A DNA stretch of 64,000 nt, taken from assembly GCF_001886615.1 (NCBI RefSeq), contig NZ_CP018139.1, positions 3,348,001-3,412,000 on the forward strand, given 5' to 3'. A program made the position numbers and the translations under genes. Origin of the DNA: Halomonas aestuarii (lineage in GTDB: Bacteria > Pseudomonadota > Gammaproteobacteria > Pseudomonadales > Halomonadaceae). The notes under the pieces were generated by a model. It was not told the origin of the DNA, searched no databases, and saw only the letters and a program-made list of their open reading frames with translations. This document shows positions 8,995 to 17,270 of the stretch, piece after piece. Positions within the stretch are counted from its first letter, which is position 1, and every line of letters begins with the position of its first letter.

Positions 8995-9348
8995 GGCCGG
9001 TTCCCGTGAAGCGTCGACAAGACCCATGCGCTCGGTGCCCGTCGAGGCGGCGCAGGAAAGATAAGGGTAGTGGAATGCCATGATGTAAGGGTGGCGGCCA
9101 AATGGCCAGCCATCGCGACAAGAGGGAGACGCGTGAAGGATTCGTCATGTATCATTTAACATAATATACATTATGCGTAGTCATGGATCGGTCAGATTTG
9201 ACGCCGGTCAAGGAGTCGCCCGGATGCCCGTCTGGGGCTTCTGATCTTTGTTTATCATGCTTGGGAATGAGCTATTGTGATCTCGGTTCATCCGGGCGCA
9301 TGGCGACCGCCCATCGATGGTTCCATGAGAATACGCAAGGGGATCTTC
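8995..9348. other. Divergent intergenic region between efflux operon and triple-barrel OMP gene
   Basis: A 354-base stretch without a convincing gene, separating two divergently transcribed units. It is markedly AT-richer than the surrounding DNA around 9140-9180 and contains the nested inverted repeats described separately. It must hold the promoter of the efflux operon (leftward) and of the OMP gene (rightward). A Shine-Dalgarno-like AAGGGG at about 9339-9344 precedes the OMP ATG. No regulator gene is encoded here. Confidence 0.8.
9147..9175. promoter_or_regulatory. Nested inverted repeats upstream of RND operon, candidate repressor operator
   Basis: Two overlapping dyads are visible. ATGTAT (9147-9152) pairs with ATACAT (9166-9171) across 13 bases, and CATAAT (9160-9165) pairs with ATTATG (9170-9175) across ATAC. 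Such AT-rich palindromes in front of an RND operon are typical of TetR-family repressor sites. No regulator gene is adjacent, so the binding protein would be encoded in trans. That this is an operator is inferred; only the symmetry is seen. Confidence 0.5.
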
Positions 9349-11781
9349 ATGCAGACAAGGAATCGGCCCGCGGGATTCGTCCTGCTGCCGCTGGTGCTGG
9401 CGGTATCTGCCGCCAGCAACGCCCAGGCCCAGGCGACCGCGGGTAACGGCAACTGGACGCACAACGTCGGCGTGACGGTGGGCAACGAGTACGACGACAA
9501 CATCTTCGCCGAGCGCGAGAATCGCCAGGATGACACCATCACCGTGGTCTCGCCCTTCGCCGAACTCGTCGGCAAGGGGGAACGCCATCAGGTGCGCCTC
9601 TACGGCAACGCCGAGCGCGGCAAGTATCACGCGTTCGAGAGCGAGAACTACACCGACTGGCGCGTGGGCACCGAGGGCCGGTTCGCCTACAGCGACGCCG
9701 GCAGCGTCTTCGGCGGGCTCAACACCGGACACGGCCACGAGTCCCGCACTTCGCCGGATGCCGTCAACGGCAAGGAACCCACGGTCTACGACCGCATCGG
9801 CGCCTTTGCCGGCGTCAACCACAGCTTCGGCCGGGTCACCAGCCGCGTCGGCGGCACCTGGGAGTCGCTGGATTTCGATGACGTGGAGGCCGATGGCGGT
9901 TTCAGCATCGAGCAGGACGACCGGGACCGCGACCTCACCACCTTCGGTGCACGCATCGGCTATCGGGTCTCCGAGACCCTGGAGCCGTTCGTCCAGGCGG
10001 CCGCCGACGTGCGGGACTATGACCTGTCGCCGGAAAGCGACAGCCTCGACCGCGACTCCCAGGGCGCCAACGCGGCCGTGGGCCTGATCGCCCGCCCCAC
10101 CCCATCGCTCAAGGCCGAGGTGCTGGTCGGCTGGATGGAACAGGACTACGACGGGAATGCCCTGGAGGACGTCGGCACCCACGACCTGGGCGCCGACCTC
10201 ACCTGGCAGCCCGCCGGATCGGCCACCCGGGTGAGCGCACGGCTCGACCGCACCATCGAGGAGACCACCGTGGAGGACGCCTCGTCCAGCGTGCGCACCG
10301 TGCTGGGCGGCGGCATGACGACCGCGCTGCGTCCCGACCTGACCCTCGACCTCAATGCCAGCTACGGCGATTACGATTACCAGGGGGTGGAGCGCAACGA
10401 CAACCTGCTGGGCCTCGGGCTCGGCCTGCGGCACTACCTCAACCCTCACCTCTTCGTGGGCATGAAGTACGACTTCCTGCAGCGCGACTCCAGCGAGCCC
10501 GGCGAGGACTTCGACAACAACCGCCTGATGGTCAACATCGGCACCCAGCTGGCCCGCGGCTACGAGGACGAGGCCCTGCTGGCCGCCGCCCGGGACAGCG
10601 ACGCCCTCGACGGCCTCTATGTCGGGGTGCAGGGGGGAAGCGGCGAGGTCGGCACCGCCCAGTCCGGGCCGCGCGCCACCGGCCAGGGCGGCAACCTGCG
10701 GGCCGATTTCCGCGATGCCGACACCACGCTCGGCCTCTTCGCCGGCTACGCCCTGGCCCTGGACGACTGGCGGCTCGGGCTGGAGCTGGAGGCCGACCGG
10801 GCCGACGCCGAATGGACGCACGCCCGCCGGGGCGGTGGCCGGGTGTTCTCGGTGGAGAAGCACCATGACTTGGGCCTCGGGCTTCGGGTGGGCCGCCTGG
10901 TGGCCGGCGGCAACGAGGTCTACGGCCGCGTCGGGCTGGTCCGCGGGCGCTTCGAGAGCCGCTTCGCCGAGGGCGGAGAAGCCGACGATCGCACCGAGTG
11001 GCTCGACGGTCGCCGCCTGGGCGGTGGCCTGGAGGCGCCCCTGGCCAGGACCCTGGGGCTGCGCATGGACTACAGCTTCACCGACTACGAGGACATCGAC
11101 ATCGGCATCGGCGAGACCGATGACTTCGCCACCGAGGAGTCGCTGATGCGCCTCGGCCTGGCGTGGCACCCCTGGCGCCAGGCCAGCGAGCGGGCCGCCG
11201 TCTCGCCGGAGGCCTATCGCGGCTTCTACGCCGGCCTCCAGGGGGGCTACGGCAGCCTCGCGACCGACCTCACGGGCCCGCGCACCGCACCCACCGAGCT
11301 GGATGCCCAGTTCGGCGACTCCGGCGCCCTCGCCGGCCTCCACGCCGGCTACGGCCTGACCCTCCAGCGGTTCTACCTGGCGGCGGAGCTCGAAGCGGAG
11401 GCCAGCGACATCACCTGGAACCACGAGCGCACGCCCAATGGCCGCAACTACTCGGTGGATCGCGAGTCCAGCCTGGGGGTGGCCCTGAGGGCCGGCTACA
11501 TCATCGACAGCGGCGCCCTGCTCTACCTGCGCGGCGGCTCTGCCTGGACGGATTTCGAAACCCGCTATGCCCGGGGCAACCAGCAGGTCGACCTCGACGA
11601 GACGGAACAGGGATGGCGCGTCGGGGGCGGCATCGAGGTGCCGATCCAGGAGCAGCTGCGCCTGCGCATGGACTACACCCACACCCGCTACGACGAGGTG
11701 GAGGTGGACTACGGGTCCGGCGTGGATCGCCTCGACAACGAGGAGAACGTGACGCGCCTGGGTGTCACCTACCAGTTCTGA
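9349..11781 (+). CDS. Outer-membrane protein with one large and two tandem small beta-barrel domains
   Basis: An 810-residue predicted outer-membrane protein. The signal peptide covers residues 1 to about 29 and ends AQAQA. Residues about 30-410 show alternating polar/hydrophobic strands and VGNEYDDNIFAE near the start, resembling the putative beta-barrel porin 2 (BBP2_2-type) family. Residues about 420-615 and 622-810 are two diverged copies of an OmpA/OmpW-like small barrel: each opens with a GLYVGVQGG / GFYAGLQGG strand and includes LGLRMDYSFTDYED / LRLRMDYTHTRYDE. The second ends in VTRLGVTYQF, a classical C-terminal beta-signal for BAM. The ATG at 9349 has a good ribosome site. Two secreted-protein genes follow on the same strand. 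Function is unknown. Confidence 0.8.
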   Translation: MQTRNRPAGFVLLPLVLAVSAASNAQAQATAGNGNWTHNVGVTVGNEYDDNIFAERENRQDDTITVVSPFAELVGKGERHQVRLYGNAERGKYHAFESENYTDWRVGTEGRFAYSDAGSVFGGLNTGHGHESRTSPDAVNGKEPTVYDRIGAFAGVNHSFGRVTSRVGGTWESLDFDDVEADGGFSIEQDDRDRDLTTFGARIGYRVSETLEPFVQAAADVRDYDLSPESDSLDRDSQGANAAVGLIARPTPSLKAEVLVGWMEQDYDGNALEDVGTHDLGADLTWQPAGSATRVSARLDRTIEETTVEDASSSVRTVLGGGMTTALRPDLTLDLNASYGDYDYQGVERNDNLLGLGLGLRHYLNPHLFVGMKYDFLQRDSSEPGEDFDNNRLMVNIGTQLARGYEDEALLAAARDSDALDGLYVGVQGGSGEVGTAQSGPRATGQGGNLRADFRDADTTLGLFAGYALALDDWRLGLELEADRADAEWTHARRGGGRVFSVEKHHDLGLGLRVGRLVAGGNEVYGRVGLVRGRFESRFAEGGEADDRTEWLDGRRLGGGLEAPLARTLGLRMDYSFTDYEDIDIGIGETDDFATEESLMRLGLAWHPWRQASERAAVSPEAYRGFYAGLQGGYGSLATDLTGPRTAPTELDAQFGDSGALAGLHAGYGLTLQRFYLAAELEAEASDITWNHERTPNGRNYSVDRESSLGVALRAGYIIDSGALLYLRGGSAWTDFETRYARGNQQVDLDETEQGWRVGGGIEVPIQEQLRLRMDYTHTRYDEVEVDYGSGVDRLDNEENVTRLGVTYQF

Positions 11782-11801
11782 GTGCCCCGACGCACCGTTA
11801 T

Positions 11802-11823
11802 TCCCACGGCGGGCGCCGTGGGA
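11802..11823 (+). terminator. Stem-loop after the triple-barrel OMP gene
   Basis: A 9-bp perfect stem, TCCCACGGC / GCCGTGGGA with a GGGC loop, lies 20 bases after the OMP stop. No T-tract follows, so it may be a 3'-end stabiliser or a weak terminator rather than a classical intrinsic terminator. Confidence 0.45.
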
Positions 11824-11972
11824 GAATGAAATGTCTAATCGCTATATGGAATATTGATACAAGTCAATGGAATTTCGCAGGTGCCAGGACTATCCTTAGA
11901 AGCGACTGGCATTGACCGTCAGCGCTGCACGCACAGCAGCACATCATCAGCTACACCCTTAGGGGGTTGAAC

Positions 11973-13229
11973 ATGAGCACATCACGCAACACATTCGGCG
12001 TCACCCGGCTGGCCACCCTGACCGCAGCGGCCGTGATTCCGCTGATGGGCGCCGCCGCGATCGAGACGGCCGTATTCCCCGATGCCGGCTTCTTCATGCA
12101 GAGTGCCCAGGCCCAGCAGGGCCAGGGCAAGGGCGGCAACCATGACAACCTCCTCAACGTCGGTCGCGGCAAGGGCCAGGGCCAGATGGGCGGCGGCCAG
12201 GGTCGTGGCCAGATGGGCGGCTCGGCGGAGTCCGACGTCTTCCGCGACGATGACGGCGGGCGGCCCGAGGGCAAGGGCCAGGGCGGCGAAGACCGCGGCG
12301 GCAAGCCCGACAACGCCGGTGGCGGCGGTGGTCCCACCAGCGGCAAGGGCGGCGACTATGGCGATATCGTGATCATCCTCCGCGATGATGCCGGTAATCC
12401 CATCCTCGACGGGAACGGCAACATCCAGCCCTGCCTGGATGCGGCTTGCGAAACCTACACCCAGCTGGTGGAGGTCGAGGAAGGCGATTACGAGATGCCG
12501 GAGGGCGTCATCCCGGTGGAGTTCGGCCGCCTCAACGTGGCCCGCTCGCCGGAAAGCGTCACCGACCACTCCCTGGCGGAGCTGCTCTCCAAGCTCGATG
12601 GCCAGACCATCACGGCCGAGACCCTCGCCGACATGACCGATGACGCCGGGCGCCTGCTGGTCACCAATGACGACGGCACCATCTCCACCATCGATTCGCC
12701 GCTGGAGAACTTCGCCCTCTACATCGCGCTGATCGAGGCCGCCGGCAGCGACCCGGATGCCGACAGCTACACGCTGTCGATCACCACCAGCCCGATGGGA
12801 GACGACCCCGAGGAGACCTTCACCATGACGGTGGACGCCGACGTGGTGATGACACTGGCCGCCTCCGCCTTCTCGGCGGCCTCCGACAAGTACGGTGACG
12901 TCACCATCGACGAGATGATGAACATCACCGGCTTCGTCGATCTCGACACCGAGCTCTCCACGCTGGTCGACGCCGACAGCTACTCCTACGATCGTGATTC
13001 GCTCTACGGCGGCATCACCGTATGGGTCCTCAAGGAGGAAGTCATCGACGGCACCACGTATTACCTGCCGACCGAGGTCAACCTCCTCGACGAGGTGGTC
13101 TTCAATGAGGTGCCGACCATCGACGACGACGCGAACGGCATCGATGTCTTCACCCAGCAGACCGATGACGCCGTGCAGGTTCTGGAGTACATCCACGACT
13201 TCGCCATCGAGCCGCCGGCGACTCCGTGA
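11973..13229 (+). CDS. Secreted protein with Gly/Lys/Gln-rich low-complexity segment, unknown function
   Basis: I do not recognise a characterised family. The 418-residue product has an N-terminal signal region (about residues 1-46, ending AQAQQ). Then comes a low-complexity segment rich in G, K, Q and R (about 47-120) containing SAESDVFRDDDGG. The C-terminal part is an acidic globular domain beginning YGDIVIILRDDAGNPILDG, with a Cys pair in QPCLDAAC and the phrase VEFGRLNVARSPESV followed later by STIDSPLENFALYIALIEA. The ATG at 11973 is preceded by AGGGGG with ideal spacing. It lies between the triple-barrel OMP gene and a second secreted protein that shares the ESD[VI]FRD motif. A strong terminator follows. 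Confidence 0.75.
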   Translation: MSTSRNTFGVTRLATLTAAAVIPLMGAAAIETAVFPDAGFFMQSAQAQQGQGKGGNHDNLLNVGRGKGQGQMGGGQGRGQMGGSAESDVFRDDDGGRPEGKGQGGEDRGGKPDNAGGGGGPTSGKGGDYGDIVIILRDDAGNPILDGNGNIQPCLDAACETYTQLVEVEEGDYEMPEGVIPVEFGRLNVARSPESVTDHSLAELLSKLDGQTITAETLADMTDDAGRLLVTNDDGTISTIDSPLENFALYIALIEAAGSDPDADSYTLSITTSPMGDDPEETFTMTVDADVVMTLAASAFSAASDKYGDVTIDEMMNITGFVDLDTELSTLVDADSYSYDRDSLYGGITVWVLKEEVIDGTTYYLPTEVNLLDEVVFNEVPTIDDDANGIDVFTQQTDDAVQVLEYIHDFAIEPPATP

Positions 13230-13256
13230 CGCTCACTCTGCCATGCAATTGAACTC

Positions 13257-13286
13257 AAGCGCGGCCCCCTGCTGGGCCGCGCTTTT
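13257..13286 (+). terminator. Intrinsic terminator
   Basis: A 9-bp GC-rich stem (GCGCGGCCC / GGGCCGCGC) with a 6-base loop is followed directly by TTTTT. It lies 27 bases after the stop of the 418-residue secreted protein and should separate it from the next secreted-protein gene. Confidence 0.9.
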
Positions 13287-13305
13287 TCGAGACCGGAGGC
13301 ATCCC

Positions 13306-13746
13306 ATGAAAGCGAACCACTCCCCTGCCCTGCGGCGGCTCCTGCTGGTTGGCCTCATCCCGCTGGCCATGTTGGCCGGGGCTGCTCAAGGCGCGGGATT
13401 CACCGACATGCCCCGTGACCAGTTGCTGCTGGCCGAGCACACCGACCACACCGACTCTCATGCCGAGGGCGATGATCACGGCAGCAAGGGCAAGCACGGC
13501 GGCGGCCAGGGCCAGCGCAAGCGCCTCGGCAAGGGCGCCGGCACCGGCGAGGCCCGCGGCGGCCACTCCTCGGAGTCGGACATCTTCCGCGACGAGGGCT
13601 TCGACAAGGGCCCGCCGGCCGGCAAGGGCGGCGGCCATGAGTCCGGCGAAGATCACGAGGAGGGCGAGGACCACGAGGAAGGCGGCGGCCCACCCGAGGG
13701 ACGTGGCGAGCACGAGGATGGCGAGGAGCACGACCACGAGGCGTGA
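13306..13746 (+). CDS. Small secreted His/Glu/Gly-rich protein, unknown function
   Basis: An unrecognised 146-residue protein. Residues 1 to about 32 form a signal peptide (RRLLLVGLIPLAMLAGAAQG). The mature part is low-complexity, rich in H, E, D, G and K, and its second half has HESGEDHEEGEDHEE-like acidic/histidine repeats that could bind divalent metal. It contains SSESDIFRDEGFD, matching SAESDVFRD in the preceding secreted protein, so the two are probably related partners or paralogues. The ATG at 13306 has a GGAGG ribosome site; the open frame extends further upstream but only as non-coding read-through of the previous gene and its terminator. Confidence 0.7.
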   Translation: MKANHSPALRRLLLVGLIPLAMLAGAAQGAGFTDMPRDQLLLAEHTDHTDSHAEGDDHGSKGKHGGGQGQRKRLGKGAGTGEARGGHSSESDIFRDEGFDKGPPAGKGGGHESGEDHEEGEDHEEGGGPPEGRGEHEDGEEHDHEA

Positions 13747-13903
13747 GATGCCCCGCAATAGACCGGCACCGCCCGGAAGGCCTCGGCCCTCCGGGCGGCG
13801 TCGTGTCATGGCGCCCCTTTTCGGTGACGCCATTTGCCGGTGATGCCTCTTTCCACCAATGCCAAGCGCGGCCATGGCGCCGGCGTCGGCGATCGGCTAG
13901 CCT

Positions 13904-13920
13904 ATGTTGTACACAAACAT
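13904..13920. promoter_or_regulatory. Inverted repeat upstream of the DUF3833-type lipoprotein gene
   Basis: ATGTT (13904-13908) and AACAT (13916-13920) form a dyad around GTACACA, ending 15 bases before the lipoprotein ATG. Its position would let a bound repressor block initiation. No binding protein can be named. Confidence 0.3.
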
Positions 13921-13935
13921 GGTATTGGAAAGATC

Positions 13936-14475
13936 ATGTACAAGATATGGCGCCATCGGCTCTCCCTGATCCTGCTGGCCGTGCTGCTCGCCGGCTGCAG
14001 CAGCGTCGACATCGAACGCTATGCGGGCAGCACGCCAACCCTGGACATCGGCGAGTACTTCGAGGGCCGGACCCGAGCCTGGGGCATGGTGCAGGACTAC
14101 AGCGGCGAGGTGCAGCGCCGCTTCACGGTGGTGATCGACGGCACCCTCGAGGGCGATACCCTGACCCTGGACGAGCGCTTCACCTACCAGGACGGCGAGA
14201 CGGACCGTCGGGTCTGGACCTTCGAGCGCCAGGACGACACCACTTGGCTTGGCCGTGCCAACGACGTCGAGGGGCCCGTCGAGGCCCGCCAGGTCGGCCA
14301 TGCCTTCACGATGCGCTACCGGCTGCCCGTCGAGGTCTCGGGCCGCGAGATCACCTTCACCCTGGACGACTGGATGTACCTGCAGCCTGACGGGCGGCTG
14401 ATCAACCGCACCGCCATGAGCAAGTTCGGCGTGACGCTGGCCGAGATCACCATCGTCTTCGACCGGTCTCCCTGA
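13936..14475 (+). CDS. DUF3833-type lipoprotein
   Basis: A 179-residue predicted lipoprotein: MYKIWRHRLSLILLAVLLAG followed by the lipobox Cys. The mature domain has DIGEYFEGRTRAWGMVQDYS, RRFTVVIDGTLEGDTLTLDE and DDWMYLQPDGRLINRTAMSK, matching the DUF3833 family of proteobacterial lipoproteins with a lipocalin-like beta fold. Function is not established. The ATG at 13936 is chosen because it puts the lipoprotein signal at the N-terminus; an upstream in-frame ATG would bury it. It is transcribed alone and converges on ectC. Confidence 0.85.
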   Translation: MYKIWRHRLSLILLAVLLAGCSSVDIERYAGSTPTLDIGEYFEGRTRAWGMVQDYSGEVQRRFTVVIDGTLEGDTLTLDERFTYQDGETDRRVWTFERQDDTTWLGRANDVEGPVEARQVGHAFTMRYRLPVEVSGREITFTLDDWMYLQPDGRLINRTAMSKFGVTLAEITIVFDRSP

Positions 14476-14479
14476 CACA

Positions 14480-14510
14480 AGCGCCCCCGGCTCGAGGAGC
14501 CGGGGGCGCT
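14480..14510. terminator. Bidirectional stem-loop between the lipoprotein gene and ectC
   Basis: A perfect 14-bp GC-rich stem with a GAG loop begins four bases after the lipoprotein stop and lies 66 bases beyond the ectC stop, between convergent genes. Neither side has a long T-tract, so it is either a bidirectional terminator aided by stem stability or an mRNA end-protection structure. Confidence 0.65.
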
Positions 14511-14575
14511 CAGGATCCCGTCGTCGGGTCGTCGGGTCGTCGATTCGATCGACCTGCCGAGGGATTATCGCGTGA

Positions 14576-14965
14576 TCACTCGGATGGCGCGTAGGAGCCG
14601 TCCTCGCGATGGACTTCCTTGCCGGTCAGGCCCGGGGTGAAGACGCAGGCCAGGTGCATGGTCTTGCTGGCACGCAGCAGGTGCTCGTCGTGCTGGTCGA
14701 GAATGTAGATGTCGCCCGGCTTGATCGGCCAGATCTTGCCGTCGGCCAGGGTCTCAACCTCGCCTTCCCCTTCCATGCAGAACACCGCCTCGAAGTGATG
14801 CTTGTAGTGGATATGGGTCTCGGTGCCCTCATAGATCCGGGTGATGTGGAAGGAGCAGTTGCCACCATCGTCGGCCAGCGACAAACGGGTGCTGTCCCAG
14901 TTGCCGTTCTCGGCTTTGACCAGGCGGTCGGTCTTGCGGGCTTCCTCGAGATTGCGAACGATCAT
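14576..14965 (-). CDS. ectC: L-ectoine synthase EctC
   Basis: EctC cyclises N-gamma-acetyl-diaminobutyrate to ectoine, the main compatible solute of Halomonas. The 129-residue cupin has the expected length and start [20 protein letters not shown], and the metal/substrate cupin core [45 protein letters not shown]. Third gene of ectABC. A 98-base spacer containing a stem-loop separates it from ectB, wider than the gaps seen in most operons of this window. Confidence 0.97.
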   Translation of the reverse strand: MIVRNLEEARKTDRLVKAENGNWDSTRLSLADDGGNCSFHITRIYEGTETHIHYKHHFEAVFCMEGEGEVETLADGKIWPIKPGDIYILDQHDEHLLRASKTMHLACVFTPGLTGKEVHREDGSYAPSE

Positions 14966-14993
14966 GAATGCTCTCCAGTGATATCAATGACGA

Positions 14994-15015
14994 ACCGGCC
15001 GAGCCCTCGGCCGGT
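14994..15015 (-). other. Stem-loop in the ectB-ectC spacer
   Basis: ACCGGCCGAG and CTCGGCCGGT are perfectly complementary with two bases between them (realistically a 9-bp stem with a 4-base loop). It lies in the ectB-ectC transcript with no T-tract after it, so it more likely modulates mRNA stability or partial read-through than full termination. Confidence 0.55.
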
Positions 15016-15063
15016 CAGTAACCGGGTCGCCCTTCCTTGATGTCGGGCAACACTGTCAGCGTA

Positions 15064-16443
<1,380 letters not shown>

Positions 16444-17022
16444 TCAGATGCGATCGGTCTGGAAGGGGCCGATGCGCACGAGGTTTTCCGGGTCGTGCTC
16501 GCCACCGAGCTGGTCGGTGGAGAAGTACTCACGGCTGTTGAGCGGCGCCTGCCAGCGATCGGCGAGCCGTCGGAACAGGCCCCAGGAGGCCTGGTTGTCG
16601 GGGGTGATGGTGGTCTCGAGATGGTGGACCTCGGCCATCTCCGGTCGGGTCATCACGGCTTCCACCAGGCGGCGGGCCAGGCCGGTGCCCCGCGCCTTCT
16701 CGCCCACCGCCACCTGCCAGAGGAAGTAGGTGTCGGGGGCGTTGCTCTTCACGTAGCCGGAGACGAAGCCGACCACTTCGCCCTCCTCGTTGGTGGCCAG
16801 GGCGCAGCTGTCGCGGAACTGGGTCGCCAGCAGCAGGTAGGCGTAGGCGGAGTTGACGTCGAGCGGCGGGCAGGACTTGACCAGCTCGTAGATGCCCCAG
16901 CCGTCATCGGGATTGGGCTTGCGGATGAACAGCGGCGACGCCTCATGACCGACCACGGCATCGGCCACGGTCGGGCGAGCCAGGTCGGCGGAGGGCGTGA
17001 AGGGTTCGGTGGTAGCGTTCAT
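16444..17022 (-). CDS. ectA: Diaminobutyrate acetyltransferase EctA
   Basis: EctA is a GNAT acetyltransferase that acetylates the gamma-amino group of diaminobutyrate using acetyl-CoA. The 192-residue protein has ELVKSCPPLDVNSAYAYLLL, VGFVSGYVKSNAPDTYFLWQ, the CoA-binding segment VGEKARGTGLARRLVEAVM and TITPDNQASWGLFRRLA, all typical of EctA. First gene of ectABC. No Shine-Dalgarno is recognisable before the ATG; a promoter with a perfect -10 lies about 33 bases upstream. No ectR, ectD or dedicated aspartokinase gene adjoins. Confidence 0.97.
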   Translation of the reverse strand: MNATTEPFTPSADLARPTVADAVVGHEASPLFIRKPNPDDGWGIYELVKSCPPLDVNSAYAYLLLATQFRDSCALATNEEGEVVGFVSGYVKSNAPDTYFLWQVAVGEKARGTGLARRLVEAVMTRPEMAEVHHLETTITPDNQASWGLFRRLADRWQAPLNSREYFSTDQLGGEHDPENLVRIGPFQTDRI

Positions 17023-17030
17023 GTCTGTGG

Positions 17031-17044
17031 TTCGCTGTAGCGAA
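17031..17044 (-). promoter_or_regulatory. Palindrome in the ectA leader
   Basis: TTCGCT and AGCGAA flank GT, a 14-base inverted repeat between the -10 box and the ectA start codon. It begins eight bases upstream of the ATG, where a ribosome site would be expected, and no such site is visible. It could be an operator or a small hairpin affecting translation. Confidence 0.45.
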
Positions 17045-17054
17045 TTTGGTAAGG

Positions 17055-17083
17055 ATTATAACAGCGGCTTATCGGCAATACAA
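17055..17083 (-). promoter_or_regulatory. Sigma70-like promoter of ectABC
   Basis: On the minus strand TTGTAT (17078-17083) is followed after exactly 17 bases by a perfect TATAAT (17055-17060). The predicted start point, around 17048, gives a leader of about 26 bases. In Halomonas elongata ectA is known to have sigma70- and sigma38-type promoters; assignment here rests on the boxes and position. Confidence 0.75.
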
Positions 17084-17111
17084 AGCCATGATTATCCTGC
17101 CGTCACCGATC

Positions 17112-17128
17112 CATAATGGAAAATTATG
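17112..17128. promoter_or_regulatory. AT-rich inverted repeat upstream of the ectABC promoter
   Basis: CATAAT (17112-17117) and ATTATG (17123-17128) flank GGAAA. The dyad begins 29 bases upstream of the -35 box, an activator-like position. Its arms are identical to those of the palindrome before the RND operon (9160-9175), though the spacer is 5 rather than 4 bases. Confidence 0.35.
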
Positions 17129-17220
17129 CTGTGGAGGCCGGAAACGCCAGCAGTGCCGCTTATCTCGAGGATAGACCACAACGGGAACGCCGGAACGACC
17201 GGCGAGGCGGGAAACGCAAC

Positions 17221-17242
17221 GGGCCACCCCGAGGGGTGGCCC
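17221..17242 (-). terminator. Stem-loop after gor
   Basis: GGGCCACCCC / GGGGTGGCCC form a 9-10-bp stem about 29 bases beyond the gor stop. On the gor strand it is followed by GTTGCGTTT, a weak T-rich tail. Confidence 0.6.
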
Positions 17243-17270
17243 GCGATGACGTCAGGGCGCTGGCCGACCC

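Noticed and set aside
9208..11682. A very long open frame on the strand opposite the triple-barrel OMP gene
   Set aside because: It is a shadow of high-GC codon bias; its product is V/A/G/H-rich without signal, domain or ribosome site, whereas the plus-strand frame has a signal peptide and beta-barrel pattern.
13769..13798. CCGCCCGGA/TCCGGGCGG stem after the small secreted protein gene, considered as an intrinsic terminator
   Set aside because: The loop is 12 bases and no T-tract follows; too weak to list as a feature.
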